NCBI RefSeq assembly: GCF_947495625.1
Contig: NZ_CANLZW010000006.1
Coordinates: 62,001 to 126,000 of the forward strand
DNA length: 64,000 nucleotides
Source of the DNA: an uncultured Cocleimonas sp.
Lineage (GTDB): Bacteria; Pseudomonadota; Gammaproteobacteria; Thiotrichales; Thiotrichaceae
Reading direction: 5' to 3'
Shown here piece by piece: positions 25,026 to 33,764 of the stretch; positions within the stretch are counted from its first letter, which is position 1; each line of letters begins with the position of its first letter. The notes below the pieces were generated by a model, which was not told the DNA's origin, made no database searches, and worked only from the letters and a program-made list of their open reading frames with translations. A program made the position numbers and the translations under genes.

Positions 25026-26192
25026 ATGTTGAAGTGCAAACATCAAAAAATGCTTGTTGTCAGTCTGTGTTTTTTTATTGCTCCAGTTCTCTTTTTATCC
25101 TCGTCGGTTAATGCGGCAGAAATAATTACTGTAAATCGTTCTATTTCAAGTTCCCAAACTGTTTTGGGTAGTACGGTTGTCCCTTATAAAGAGATCACAG
25201 TAACGGCTCAAGTACCTGGTAAAATCACATCTTTAGGTGGAGACGTAGGTACCAGTTTCACTAAAGGTGGAGTGCTAGCAAAAATTGACGATGCTCAATT
25301 GCTGGCTAAAAGAAATACCTTGTGGGCACAAATTACTTCGGCTCAGGCGGCGCTTAAAAATTCTCAAGCGCAATATCAACGAGAAATAGTATCACCAAGA
25401 AGTAAAAGTATTAATGGCATGCCAGGAATGGGAGTGCCATCAATGATGGATATTTTTATGACGCGCCCAATGTACGACATGATGGGCGACTCTAATCAAG
25501 GTTATAACCGTTACTCAGATTTGGTAAGCAGTGCCACTGGAGTGTCTCAGGCTGAAAGTCAGGTAATGATGGCTTGGTCTCAATTAAACGAATTAAATAC
25601 AAAAATTAAAGATACTGTTTCGGTAGCTCCATTCGAAGGCATTATTATGTCCAAGATGGTCGAAGTAGGAGATGCGGTTCAGCCTGGGCAGCCTTTAATG
25701 ACGTATGGCTTTATTAAATATTTGCGTCTTCAGGCGGATGTTCCCTCAATGCTTGTTTCAGGTTTAGCTAAAGGCATGAGTGTTCCAGTTAGAATTAGTA
25801 ATACTAACCCAACAGTTGCCAGAGTTTCTCAAATCTACCCAATAGCGGACCCTTCGCGTCATACAGTCGTTGTTAAATTTGATTTGCCTGTTGGTGTTTC
25901 AGCATCCCCAGGTATGTATGCTGAAATTTTCCTTCCAGATACTACCCCGGGTGGTAACTCGGTAATTACGATTCCAAAAACGGCGTTAATACCCGGCAGA
26001 AGCTTACCTACAGTGTTAGTCGTCGATGAGGAGTCGAAGACATCATCACTGCGTTTAATCAGGGTCGGAGTAGCTCAAAGAGATGGGTTGGTGTCTGTAG
26101 TCTCTGGTTTGAAAGTTGGTGAGAGAGTTATTAATAACCCGCCTGCAGGAGCATCTTCAGGGTGGTATCCCAAAGATTCAGCAGTACTTTGA
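25026..26192 (+). CDS. RND efflux periplasmic adaptor subunit with Met-rich insertion
   Basis: I chose the ATG at 25026: an AGGA ribosome site lies 10 bp upstream and the product then has a clean signal peptide (MLKCKHQKM, hydrophobic core, SSVNA/AEI). The 388-residue membrane-fusion protein has a lipoyl half (VPGKITSLGGDVGTSFTKG), a helical hairpin, the second half (VAPFEGIIMSKMVEVGDAVQPG) and a beta-barrel. The hairpin contains a Met-rich stretch (MPGMGVPSMMDIFMTRPMYD continuing to MMGD, about residues 120-145), unusual for the family and reminiscent of Cu(I)/Ag(I) ligands. It would bridge the RND pump to a TolC-type channel. Confidence 0.88.
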   Translation: MLKCKHQKMLVVSLCFFIAPVLFLSSSVNAAEIITVNRSISSSQTVLGSTVVPYKEITVTAQVPGKITSLGGDVGTSFTKGGVLAKIDDAQLLAKRNTLWAQITSAQAALKNSQAQYQREIVSPRSKSINGMPGMGVPSMMDIFMTRPMYDMMGDSNQGYNRYSDLVSSATGVSQAESQVMMAWSQLNELNTKIKDTVSVAPFEGIIMSKMVEVGDAVQPGQPLMTYGFIKYLRLQADVPSMLVSGLAKGMSVPVRISNTNPTVARVSQIYPIADPSRHTVVVKFDLPVGVSASPGMYAEIFLPDTTPGGNSVITIPKTALIPGRSLPTVLVVDEESKTSSLRLIRVGVAQRDGLVSVVSGLKVGERVINNPPAGASSGWYPKDSAVL

Positions 26193-26258
26193 TTCATTTA
26201 TGGTTCAAATATGGTTTGAAATTATTATAAGTCTAAAAATATAACTGAATAAATAAAT

Positions 26259-29200
26259 ATGAATGATAACGTAGCTGATCAAGGAACAAAGAAAACAGAA
26301 ACACCTAAGCATTCTTTAGGCCTTGCTGGAGGTATGGCGAAAGCCTTTATTACTTCCCCGCTTGCGCTATTGTTATTAATAGCATTCCTTGCCTTAGGTA
26401 TTTTGGGAATGCAAATGACTCCCAGGCAGGAAGACCCTCAAATATCAGTGCCGATGGTTGATATTTTTGTTAGTTATCCGGGGGCAACCTCGTCAGAAGT
26501 TGTTAGTCAGGTAGCTAGGCCTCTTGAAGGGATAATGTCAGAAATCACTGGTGTTAAGCATGTGTATTCTGCTTCTTCACGTGGTCAGGCGCTTATAACT
26601 GTCCAGTTTAAAGTGGGCGAAAACTTTGAAGCTTCTATCGTAAAATTACACGATAAAATTGAATCCAATAAAAATAAAATGCCACAAGGCATTGCTGGTT
26701 TTCTGGTTAAGCCAGTTGGGGTGGATGACGTCCCTGTCGTCTCGATAACACTATGGTCTAATGATGTAGATGATGCATCTTTAAAGCTCGTTGCTCTAGA
26801 TTTATTACAATCTTTACGTGAAGTGCCGAATGCTAGTCAGAGCTTTATTGTTGATGGGCGAACGGATCAACTTCTGGTTGAAATCTTGCCCGAGCGTCTT
26901 GCAACTTATGGTGTGTCGTTAGCGCAGGTTGCAAATACTATAAGAATGGCTAACTCTGAGAGGAATGCCGGATCTGTTGAACCCAATGATAAGTTTGTGC
27001 AGGTAGTCACGGGTTCTTTCTTGAAATCTTCTGCTGATATAAAACGTCTGATGGTAGGGGTTATAGATGGTCGCCCTGTTTATGTGCGTGATGTTGCCAC
27101 AGTAAAAGAAGGCCCAAGTGAAGCCACTAAAATTGTTGGTTACTACACAGGCGCAGCCAGTAACAATGCGGGTAATGAAATTGCACATGGTGCTCCGGCG
27201 GTTACTATTGCAATAGCAAAGAAACACGGTGCAAATGGTGTAGAAGTTGCAGAGAATGTAATAGAAAAGCTTGAGTATTTAAAAGGTCGATTAATTCCAG
27301 ATAATGTACATGTTGCTATTACCAGAAACTATGGTGAATCAGCGAAATCTAAAGTAAATGAATTGCTGTTTAAGCTTGGTGAAGCAACATTGATGGTAAC
27401 CATTTTGGTTCTATTGTTTCTGGGGTGGAGAGCATCCTTAGTTACCTTTATTATTATCCCGGTAGTAATTACGGTTACTGTTTTAGCTGCGTGGATTTTG
27501 GGTCTAACAATAGATCGTGTAAGTTTATTTGCTTTGATCTTTTCTATTGGTATTTTGGTCGATGACGCTATTGTTGTGGTCGAAAATATATATAGGCGGT
27601 GGCTGCTATCAGAGAGCTTAGATGTCGATGTGGCTGTTGATGCTGTCCGAGAGGTAGGAAATCCTACAATTCTTGCGACATTCACTGTAATTGCAGCATT
27701 GTTACCTATGGGGTTTGTTAGTGGAATGATGGGGCCTTATATGTCACCGATTCCAATACTTGGCTCAGTGGCAATGCTATTTTCACTATTTGCTGCTTTC
27801 GCTTTTACTCCCTGGCTAACTAATAAATTTAAGCCAAGCCTTAAAAAACTCAAAGTGATGGAAGAAAAAGAGCACCGTCAGGCGGCTGCTTTAGAAAAAT
27901 TCTTCCGCAAATTAATAATTCCTCTTATTCAAGACAAAAGAAAAGGAAGGTTACTTTTATTTGGAATAATTGGGGTTTTCTTCCTTTGTACAATTCTCTT
28001 TTACACAAAAGGTGTGAAAGTCAAAATGCTGCCTTTGGATAATAAGCCTGAATTTAATATCGTAGTGAATTTTCCGGAAGGCACTGCTTTGCCAGTAACC
28101 GCTAATTTAATAGGCAAAATTGCCGAAAAAATGCAAGCGGTAGAAGAAGTCACAGCTGTTCAAACGTATGCTGGAACTGCATCACCTTTCAATTTTAATG
28201 GTCTCGTAAGGCACTATTATCTAAGAGACAAGCCTTGGCAAGGTGATGTTCAAATTCAATTAACAAATAAGCATGATCGCGATAGATCCAGTCATGAAAT
28301 AGCAGAACAAGCAAGAGCAATGCTAACTCCACTGGCTAGAGAGGTTGGTGCAAGAATTCAAGTGGTAGAAATGCCGCCAGGGCCACCAGTTCTTCAATCA
28401 GTAGTTGCTGAAATATATGGACCAAGTGCTGAAACGCGTAGGCAGGTTGCTAGAGATATTACTGAAATATTTGAGAAAGCACCAAACTTGGGAGATGTGG
28501 ATAATTTCCTTGAAGAGCCTCACGATATTTTACGATTCAAAGTGGATGCTGCTAAAGCACAAAGAAATGGAATTTCAGTTGAAGATATTAATGCAACTTT
28601 AGAAATGGCTATGGGTGGTTTTGTTCTTGGTGATATCAAAAAAGATGCGCTTATAGATCCAACTCCTATAGTTATGCAAATTCCTTTAGCCGCAAGATCT
28701 CAAATAAATAGACTTATACAGTTGCCTGTGAGTAATCGTATGGGCAAAACAATGCCATTGTCTGAACTTGGTCGATTTGTAACTGAGAAGGCTGATCAGC
28801 CTATTTATCATAAAGACTTGCGTGCCGTTGAGTTTGTTACTGCTGAGACGGTCGGAGATTTGGCTGCTCCAGTATATGGAATGTTTCAGGTTCAAGATTT
28901 ACTTGCGCAAGCTAATAATGGAGAAGGTTACAAATCTCCTGACGGTACTTTAGTTACCGGTGGTAGTTGGTTTGGTAGAGAAGATACGGCAGATAAAACG
29001 AATTTTGAATGGGGTGGAGAGTGGACAGTCACATTTGAAACATTCCGTGATATGGGTATAGCCTTTATGGCGGCACTCGTTTTGATCTATATGTTGATCG
29101 TTGGATTATTTGGAAACTTCATTTTACCAGCCATTGTTATTGCTCCAATTCCTCTGACTCTGATTGGTATTATTCCGGGTCATTGGTTATGGGGAGCAGA

Positions 29201-30275
29201 CTTTACGGCGACCTCAATGATAGGATTTATCGCACTGGCAGGTATTGTGGTTAGAAACTCAATTTTGCTTGTGGATTTTTCCAAAAATGCTGTCATAAAC
29301 GAAGGTATGAGTGTCGTTGATGCGGTAATACATTCTTGCGAAGCTCGAACGCGTCCAATCGCTATTACTGCATTTGCTTTGATTGGTGGGTCATTAGTTA
29401 TTATTACAGATCCAATTTTTAAAGGTATGGCCGTATCTTTAGTATTCGGTGGCTTAGTTTCAACACTGTTAACACTTTTAGTTATTCCGTTGGGTTGTAT
29501 TAGTGCAGGAAAGGCTTTGTGTGTAGCGCCTGATGGTAGTGAAGTTACCCCCCCCGACTTTGACCCGGATTTACGAAGAAATCATTCAAATAATGTTACA
29601 AGTGTTTCATCAGGTTACGAAGAGTCATTTTTAGACAAAGTGAAAGATGCTTCGTCAACAATACTAGGTATTGTCCTGACACTAGGCGGATTAATTTTCT
29701 CATTAATTAAGAAGTTGTTTTCTTTAATATTTAGTTTGCTGAAGTCAAATAAAAATGAGAGTGATAACAGTTCTTATTCGGCTAAAACAGAGTCTATAAA
29801 AACTAATGATTCAGTTGTTGTAGCAAAGAAAAATACTGAAGAGTCAGGTGACGTTCTTAATGACGTTAGTAATCTATCCAAAAAAACGAATAAAACTACT
29901 GAAGAAACGCCAAAGCTAAAGGCAGCAACTAAGTCAGAAGCAACAACCAAGCCCAAAGCTACAACCAAGCCAAAAGCTGCAACCAAGCCAAAAGCTGCAA
30001 CCAAGCCAAAAGCTGCAACCAAGCCAAAAGCTGCAACCAAGCCAAAAGCTGCAACCAAGCCAAAAGCTGCAACCAAGCCAAAAGCTGCAACCAAGCCAAA
30101 AGCTGCAACCAGGCCAAAAGCTGCAACCAAGCCAAAAGCTGCAACCAAGCCAAAAGCTGCAACCAAGCCAAAGGCAGCAACCAAGCCAAAGGAAGATAAA
30201 GGGCTTACGGAGAATTCAGTTAGTTCCAAAACAAAGCCAAAACGTAGAGGGATACGTTTAAAAAATGATATATAG
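26259..30275 (+). CDS. RND efflux permease with extra hydrophobic segment and Lys-rich repeat tail
   Basis: The 1338-residue protein carries a complete RND permease over about residues 1-1095: TM1 after SLGLAGGMAKAF, the porter start MTPRQEDPQI, the TM4 proton-relay pair in SIGILVDDAIVVVENIYRRW (D435, D436) and the TM10 region GIVVRNSILLVDF. The family normally ends near 1030-1050 residues. Here a further 240 residues follow: an acidic linker, a hydrophobic stretch (about 1132-1162, LGIVLTLGGLIFSLIKKLFS), then a Ser/Thr/Lys region and about 14 copies of KAATKP, ending in KPKRRGIRLKNDI. The tail would be cytoplasmic unless the added stretch spans the membrane. The transported substrate is unknown. 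Confidence 0.9.
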   Translation: MNDNVADQGTKKTETPKHSLGLAGGMAKAFITSPLALLLLIAFLALGILGMQMTPRQEDPQISVPMVDIFVSYPGATSSEVVSQVARPLEGIMSEITGVKHVYSASSRGQALITVQFKVGENFEASIVKLHDKIESNKNKMPQGIAGFLVKPVGVDDVPVVSITLWSNDVDDASLKLVALDLLQSLREVPNASQSFIVDGRTDQLLVEILPERLATYGVSLAQVANTIRMANSERNAGSVEPNDKFVQVVTGSFLKSSADIKRLMVGVIDGRPVYVRDVATVKEGPSEATKIVGYYTGAASNNAGNEIAHGAPAVTIAIAKKHGANGVEVAENVIEKLEYLKGRLIPDNVHVAITRNYGESAKSKVNELLFKLGEATLMVTILVLLFLGWRASLVTFIIIPVVITVTVLAAWILGLTIDRVSLFALIFSIGILVDDAIVVVENIYRRWLLSESLDVDVAVDAVREVGNPTILATFTVIAALLPMGFVSGMMGPYMSPIPILGSVAMLFSLFAAFAFTPWLTNKFKPSLKKLKVMEEKEHRQAAALEKFFRKLIIPLIQDKRKGRLLLFGIIGVFFLCTILFYTKGVKVKMLPLDNKPEFNIVVNFPEGTALPVTANLIGKIAEKMQAVEEVTAVQTYAGTASPFNFNGLVRHYYLRDKPWQGDVQIQLTNKHDRDRSSHEIAEQARAMLTPLAREVGARIQVVEMPPGPPVLQSVVAEIYGPSAETRRQVARDITEIFEKAPNLGDVDNFLEEPHDILRFKVDAAKAQRNGISVEDINATLEMAMGGFVLGDIKKDALIDPTPIVMQIPLAARSQINRLIQLPVSNRMGKTMPLSELGRFVTEKADQPIYHKDLRAVEFVTAETVGDLAAPVYGMFQVQDLLAQANNGEGYKSPDGTLVTGGSWFGREDTADKTNFEWGGEWTVTFETFRDMGIAFMAALVLIYMLIVGLFGNFILPAIVIAPIPLTLIGIIPGHWLWGADFTATSMIGFIALAGIVVRNSILLVDFSKNAVINEGMSVVDAVIHSCEARTRPIAITAFALIGGSLVIITDPIFKGMAVSLVFGGLVSTLLTLLVIPLGCISAGKALCVAPDGSEVTPPDFDPDLRRNHSNNVTSVSSGYEESFLDKVKDASSTILGIVLTLGGLIFSLIKKLFSLIFSLLKSNKNESDNSSYSAKTESIKTNDSVVVAKKNTEESGDVLNDVSNLSKKTNKTTEETPKLKAATKSEATTKPKATTKPKAATKPKAATKPKAATKPKAATKPKAATKPKAATKPKAATKPKAATRPKAATKPKAATKPKAATKPKAATKPKEDKGLTENSVSSKTKPKRRGIRLKNDI
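29946..30192 (+). repeat. 18-bp tandem repeat coding for KAATKP
   Basis: About 14 units of 18 bp (AAAGCTGCAACCAAGCCA) run in frame at the 3' end of the RND gene. Units are nearly identical at DNA level, with an A-to-G change giving TRPK in one. Such near-identity suggests recent expansion and length variability. Confidence 0.95.
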
Positions 30276-30292
30276 AATAGGTGTTTATAGAT

Positions 30293-31267
30293 ATGAATGA
30301 TGCTAAAAAAGGAATTACTACTGCAGTCATTGCAACAGTAGTGACCTCTGCGATGATACTGATGAGTGGCGCAGGTGTTGCAGATAATAGTCAGTCTTCA
30401 GAAGGTAAAGATGAATCTAAAAGTATTGAAAAGACAACTATAGAAATTGTACAAGAAAATAATGTGACTACTGAAGTCATAACAACTGAGTCATCAATAA
30501 ACTCTGAATCGGGTAATGTTGCAACTTCAAATAATAAAGATGTATCAATCGTGCGTATACCTCCACCTCCTGGTCCTTTTTCGGAGAAAGAAGCTGAAAC
30601 CTTGGTTGTGCCAAAAGCTCCAGAGCTATCTGCTCCACCTGAAGCACCTAAGCAGCAATCAGCAGTTGGGGTGTCAGTAGTTCCTGAAGCGCCAAAAAAG
30701 GTAGTTGAAGCACCCGTTCAGAAAGAAGCAACGCCAGTAGCTCCCAAACCTATGGTAAAACCTGAAATAAAGTCAGTTGAAACTAACGCACCTGAACTAA
30801 CAACTCAAATTCCTAAACAGCCATTTGCTCCGGAAGTTCGTAGTTTAAAACCTGAACCAATAAAGTCTCCACAACTACTAAATGACAAATTAATAACGAA
30901 CCAACAAGTACCAAAGACTCCGGTTGCTCCGCAGGTTAATACTTTGCAAAAACCATCACCAAAGACAAATAGCAATGGTCAACCGATTTGGATGCAGATG
31001 CCAAGCGACCCAAATGGTGTGAGATATATGCAGCAATATAGGTATATGCCAATGCCTGTATATCCGAACTATCATTATCCACAAGCTCCACAATATAATG
31101 GTGGTTATTATTTAGCACCTAATCCTAATCAATGGATGCAAGGAGGTATGCAGAGGCCTGCGCAACAAAATAGGCAGCAAAATAGACAACAGCATATGCA
31201 ACAGAAAAATATAGGACAGAATCAATCTGCACCAGATGCAAATGAGCAAAAAGGTTTAAATAAATGA
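30293..31267 (+). CDS. Unknown Pro/Gln-rich exported or membrane-anchored protein
   Basis: This protein is not recognised. From the ATG at 30293 (a GTG at 30281 is less likely) it is 324 residues. A hydrophobic segment at about residues 8-30 (GITTAVIATVVTSAMILMSG) could be a signal peptide or anchor. The rest is low complexity: Ser/Thr/Glu-rich to about 85, then Pro/Ala/Lys-rich with PPPPGPF and many KAPE/PEAPK units, then a Tyr/Met/Pro/Gln-rich end (YRYMPMPVYPNYHYPQAP, QQNRQQNRQQ). It starts 17 bp after the RND stop and overlaps the ParA-like gene by ATGA. It may be a flexible spacer or scaffold in the envelope. Confidence 0.7.
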   Translation: MNDAKKGITTAVIATVVTSAMILMSGAGVADNSQSSEGKDESKSIEKTTIEIVQENNVTTEVITTESSINSESGNVATSNNKDVSIVRIPPPPGPFSEKEAETLVVPKAPELSAPPEAPKQQSAVGVSVVPEAPKKVVEAPVQKEATPVAPKPMVKPEIKSVETNAPELTTQIPKQPFAPEVRSLKPEPIKSPQLLNDKLITNQQVPKTPVAPQVNTLQKPSPKTNSNGQPIWMQMPSDPNGVRYMQQYRYMPMPVYPNYHYPQAPQYNGGYYLAPNPNQWMQGGMQRPAQQNRQQNRQQHMQQKNIGQNQSAPDANEQKGLNK

Positions 31268-31884
31268 TTACGGTAATAGGTAATTTAAAAGGTGGTACAG
31301 GTAAAAGTACCGTCGCCTTTAATTTATCTATATGGGTGGCTACAAGAAGAAATGTACATGTTTCTATTTATGACTTAGATCCACAAGCTACTATAACGGA
31401 TGCTTTAGAAATTAGAACTGAGGATGGCCATATGCCAGCTTTAGAACCGATTCATTTCGTCAGTCAGCTTGGTAGTGAAGGTAAGCATACAGAAGTAATT
31501 GTCGATATTGGTATCTCAGATGCTGAGGCGATGAACGCAGCCATTCAACGTGCAGATAGAATAGTTATTCCTGTTGCCCCAAGTCAGGCTGATGTTTGGT
31601 CAACACAACGATTTTTAAAATTAATTAGTAATGTCACCAAAAGTGGATCTGGACCAGAAGTAATTGGATTTATGAATCGTTCTGATACGCATGCAGCTGT
31701 AAGAGAAACAGATGATGCCTTTGAAGCTTTAAGTAGTTTAAAAGGAATTAAAATGATAGAGCCTCGGCTTTATCAAAGAACTGCATATAGACGCTCATTT
31801 AGTGAAGGATTAGCGGTATTTGAAATGGACCCTAAATCTAAAGCTGCGGCAGAAGTAGAAGAATTAGGAGAGCTATTATATTAG
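31264..31884 (+). CDS. ParA/MinD-like P-loop ATPase
   Basis: The 206-residue protein has the deviant Walker A motif GNLKGGTGKST at about residues 6-16 with the signature Lys, switch I as YDLDPQAT near 40 and Walker B as VIVDIGISD near 79. IPVAPSQADVWSTQ follows. It is short and lacks the N-terminal DNA-binding domain of plasmid ParA, resembling orphan ParA-like positioning ATPases (for example those placing chemotaxis arrays or carboxysomes). No ParB is nearby. Its ATG overlaps the previous stop, so it is made with the Pro-rich protein. A link to the Lys-rich RND tail or to nucleoid DNA is possible but inferred. Confidence 0.85.
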   Translation: MITVIGNLKGGTGKSTVAFNLSIWVATRRNVHVSIYDLDPQATITDALEIRTEDGHMPALEPIHFVSQLGSEGKHTEVIVDIGISDAEAMNAAIQRADRIVIPVAPSQADVWSTQRFLKLISNVTKSGSGPEVIGFMNRSDTHAAVRETDDAFEALSSLKGIKMIEPRLYQRTAYRRSFSEGLAVFEMDPKSKAAAEVEELGELLY

Positions 31885-31954
31885 TTTATACTAGAATAGT
31901 ATTTCTAGTATAAAATTGTGTAATAGAAATTCAAAATTTAAGGAGAATAAATAA

Positions 31955-32944
31955 ATGTATATTGTTCGTTGGTTAATGGGTCATCCTATTATTGCAACAT
32001 GGTTTGTTGGTGCAATAGCAATTCTTTTATCTATCAGTAATAGTGGTGGAGATAAAAAGGACCTGCATGTAGAAGACCATGCTGCAAATCAAGAACAGGT
32101 TGTTACTACTGATTCAACTAAATCATTAGATTCTCCTTCTGCTGTAACTTCTGCTTTGATCGAATCAGATGAAAAGGCGGTAACTGCAAAAGAATCGGCA
32201 GAAGTCGAGACTGAAGTTGTAGAAATGGTTGAGACTGCGACTGCAGAGCCCGTAAATACCGAGATAACAACAGAGTCATCAGCTACAACCGAGAGTCAAG
32301 GTGCGACAGTAAATGACGCGCAAGCAAATTCGGTCGTAGTAGAAGAAGTTGTCACTGAATCAACGGTTGATTCTACAGTTGCCACTAGTCGATCATATCC
32401 TGACGGATTAGTTGCTGATACAACAGCTCCTGCGGTTGTAGAAAAAACTGAAGTTGAAGTTACTGAAGCTGCAGCTGCAGAAGAAACTCCAGCAGCCAAT
32501 GAAGTTGTTACTGGTACAGAAAATCAATCCGATGTTGCTGTAGCAGCAACCGAAGCTGCTTCAACTATCGAAGAGACACCAAAACCTGAAGAAGCACAAG
32601 CAGATTCAGAAAGTATTCAAGACCTGGGGCAATCAAGTACTGAAGAAATGCTCTTGATGGCCCGCGAAGCTTATTGGAATAACGGTTTAGAAGAAGCTTC
32701 TCAAATATACATGCAATTAATTGAATTAGAGCCAACGGTGATAGAGCATCGTGGTGAGTTAGGCAACGTTTATTGGAGACAAGGTTATCCAAAAAAAGCG
32801 GCTGAACTTTATTCTGAGATTGCTATTCCCATGATTGAGCAGGGCAACTCTGAAAGAGTCGCGAATATGATTGGTTTTATAGGCTTGTTTTACCCGGATA
32901 GAGCTGCAGAGATACACAAGAGATTGCAAGCTACAATACATTAA
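31955..32944 (+). CDS. Membrane-anchored acidic protein with C-terminal TPR-like repeats
   Basis: The 329-residue protein has an N-terminal transmembrane segment (HPIIATWFVGAIAILLSIS, about 10-28). A roughly 190-residue Glu/Val/Thr/Ala-rich low-complexity region follows. The C-terminal helical domain (about 222-325) contains TPR-like units: MLLMAREAYWNNGLEEASQI, HRGELGNVYWRQGYPKKAAE and the end IHKRLQATIH. Function unknown. The acidic middle is a natural counterpart for basic partners such as the RND tail, but both would need to face the same compartment. An AAGGAG site precedes the start. Confidence 0.75.
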   Translation: MYIVRWLMGHPIIATWFVGAIAILLSISNSGGDKKDLHVEDHAANQEQVVTTDSTKSLDSPSAVTSALIESDEKAVTAKESAEVETEVVEMVETATAEPVNTEITTESSATTESQGATVNDAQANSVVVEEVVTESTVDSTVATSRSYPDGLVADTTAPAVVEKTEVEVTEAAAAEETPAANEVVTGTENQSDVAVAATEAASTIEETPKPEEAQADSESIQDLGQSSTEEMLLMAREAYWNNGLEEASQIYMQLIELEPTVIEHRGELGNVYWRQGYPKKAAELYSEIAIPMIEQGNSERVANMIGFIGLFYPDRAAEIHKRLQATIH

Positions 32945-32961
32945 CGAAACATTAGGAAAAT

Positions 32962-33693
32962 ATGGCTAAGAGCGAACTACATAGAGATTACATTCTTGAA
33001 ATGGAAAATGAGCTTCAAGAATTCGAAATGAAGGCTGAAGCAACTCACAAGCGTATGCAAATGCTTGTGTATCCAGCTATGGTTGCGTTCTTTGTGCTCT
33101 CTGCGTTTGGTTTTTTTCTTATCTATTCTTTAACGTCTGACGTAAATCGAATGGCAGATACCATTTCTCATATGAGTGGTTCTCTGGATGACAACATGAG
33201 TTCAATTTCTGGTGATATGAGTAATATGTCAGTTAAAATGGATAGCTTAGTCGATTCTACAGATAGCATGTCGGGTAACTTGACGAATATGACTCAGAAT
33301 ACAAATGAAATGGTAACGAGTATTGGTGGGATGAGAACCGCTACTTACGATATGGCAGCTTCTACCAATAATATGCAGCGTGACATGTGGAGTATGAATA
33401 AAAATATTTCTACACCATTAAGCTTTATGAATAACTTCCTACCATGGAAAAATAGCCAGAGCATGCCTTTCCCAGGCTCTAGAGCACCATTGCCACAATC
33501 TTATTTTGCTTATCCTGCAGAACAACAAACACCAGATTATAGCCAGGATATTCCAATGCCTGCTCCGGTATCGCCTCCGGGTTCTAATTACCAAATGCAG
33601 CAAGCGCCCATGCAGCAGCAAGTGCCTAACAATCAAGGTTCAGCCGTAATAAACACTCCCTACCTAACATTACCTGCTATTTCTATGAACTAA
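32962..33693 (+). CDS. Unknown membrane-anchored Met-rich coiled-coil-like protein
   Basis: The 243-residue protein is not recognised. A charged N-terminus (ELHRDYILEMENELQEFEMK) leads to one transmembrane segment at about 33-57 (YPAMVAFFVLSAFGFFLIY). A segment of about 100 residues follows with Met, Ile and Leu in near-heptad spacing (MSGSLDDNMSSISGDMSNMS) that could form a parallel coiled coil. The C-terminus is Pro/Gln/Met-rich (MQQAPMQQQVPNNQ), like that of the protein encoded at 30293. It resembles signalling or scaffold proteins with a helical stalk, with no known domain. It starts 17 bp after the TPR gene. Confidence 0.7.
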   Translation: MAKSELHRDYILEMENELQEFEMKAEATHKRMQMLVYPAMVAFFVLSAFGFFLIYSLTSDVNRMADTISHMSGSLDDNMSSISGDMSNMSVKMDSLVDSTDSMSGNLTNMTQNTNEMVTSIGGMRTATYDMAASTNNMQRDMWSMNKNISTPLSFMNNFLPWKNSQSMPFPGSRAPLPQSYFAYPAEQQTPDYSQDIPMPAPVSPPGSNYQMQQAPMQQQVPNNQGSAVINTPYLTLPAISMN

Positions 33694-33764
33694 GTTTAAT
33701 CGCTTGGTTTTACCCGTTTTAACCTTTAATACCAGATGTCAAAAGTGACTCGGAAGGAAATTTC

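Noticed and set aside
29548-29570. C8GACTTTG in the RND gene
   Set aside because: Only the C-run and a few bases match the dispersed repeat; it encodes TPPDFDPD in a plausible linker.
29946-30192. CRISPR-like array
   Set aside because: The 18-bp units are contiguous with no spacers and code in frame.
29774-30229. Long ORFs opposite the RND tail (LVAAFG-type and leucine/tryptophan repeats)
   Set aside because: They are antisense readings of the KAATKP-coding tandem repeat, which keeps all frames open.
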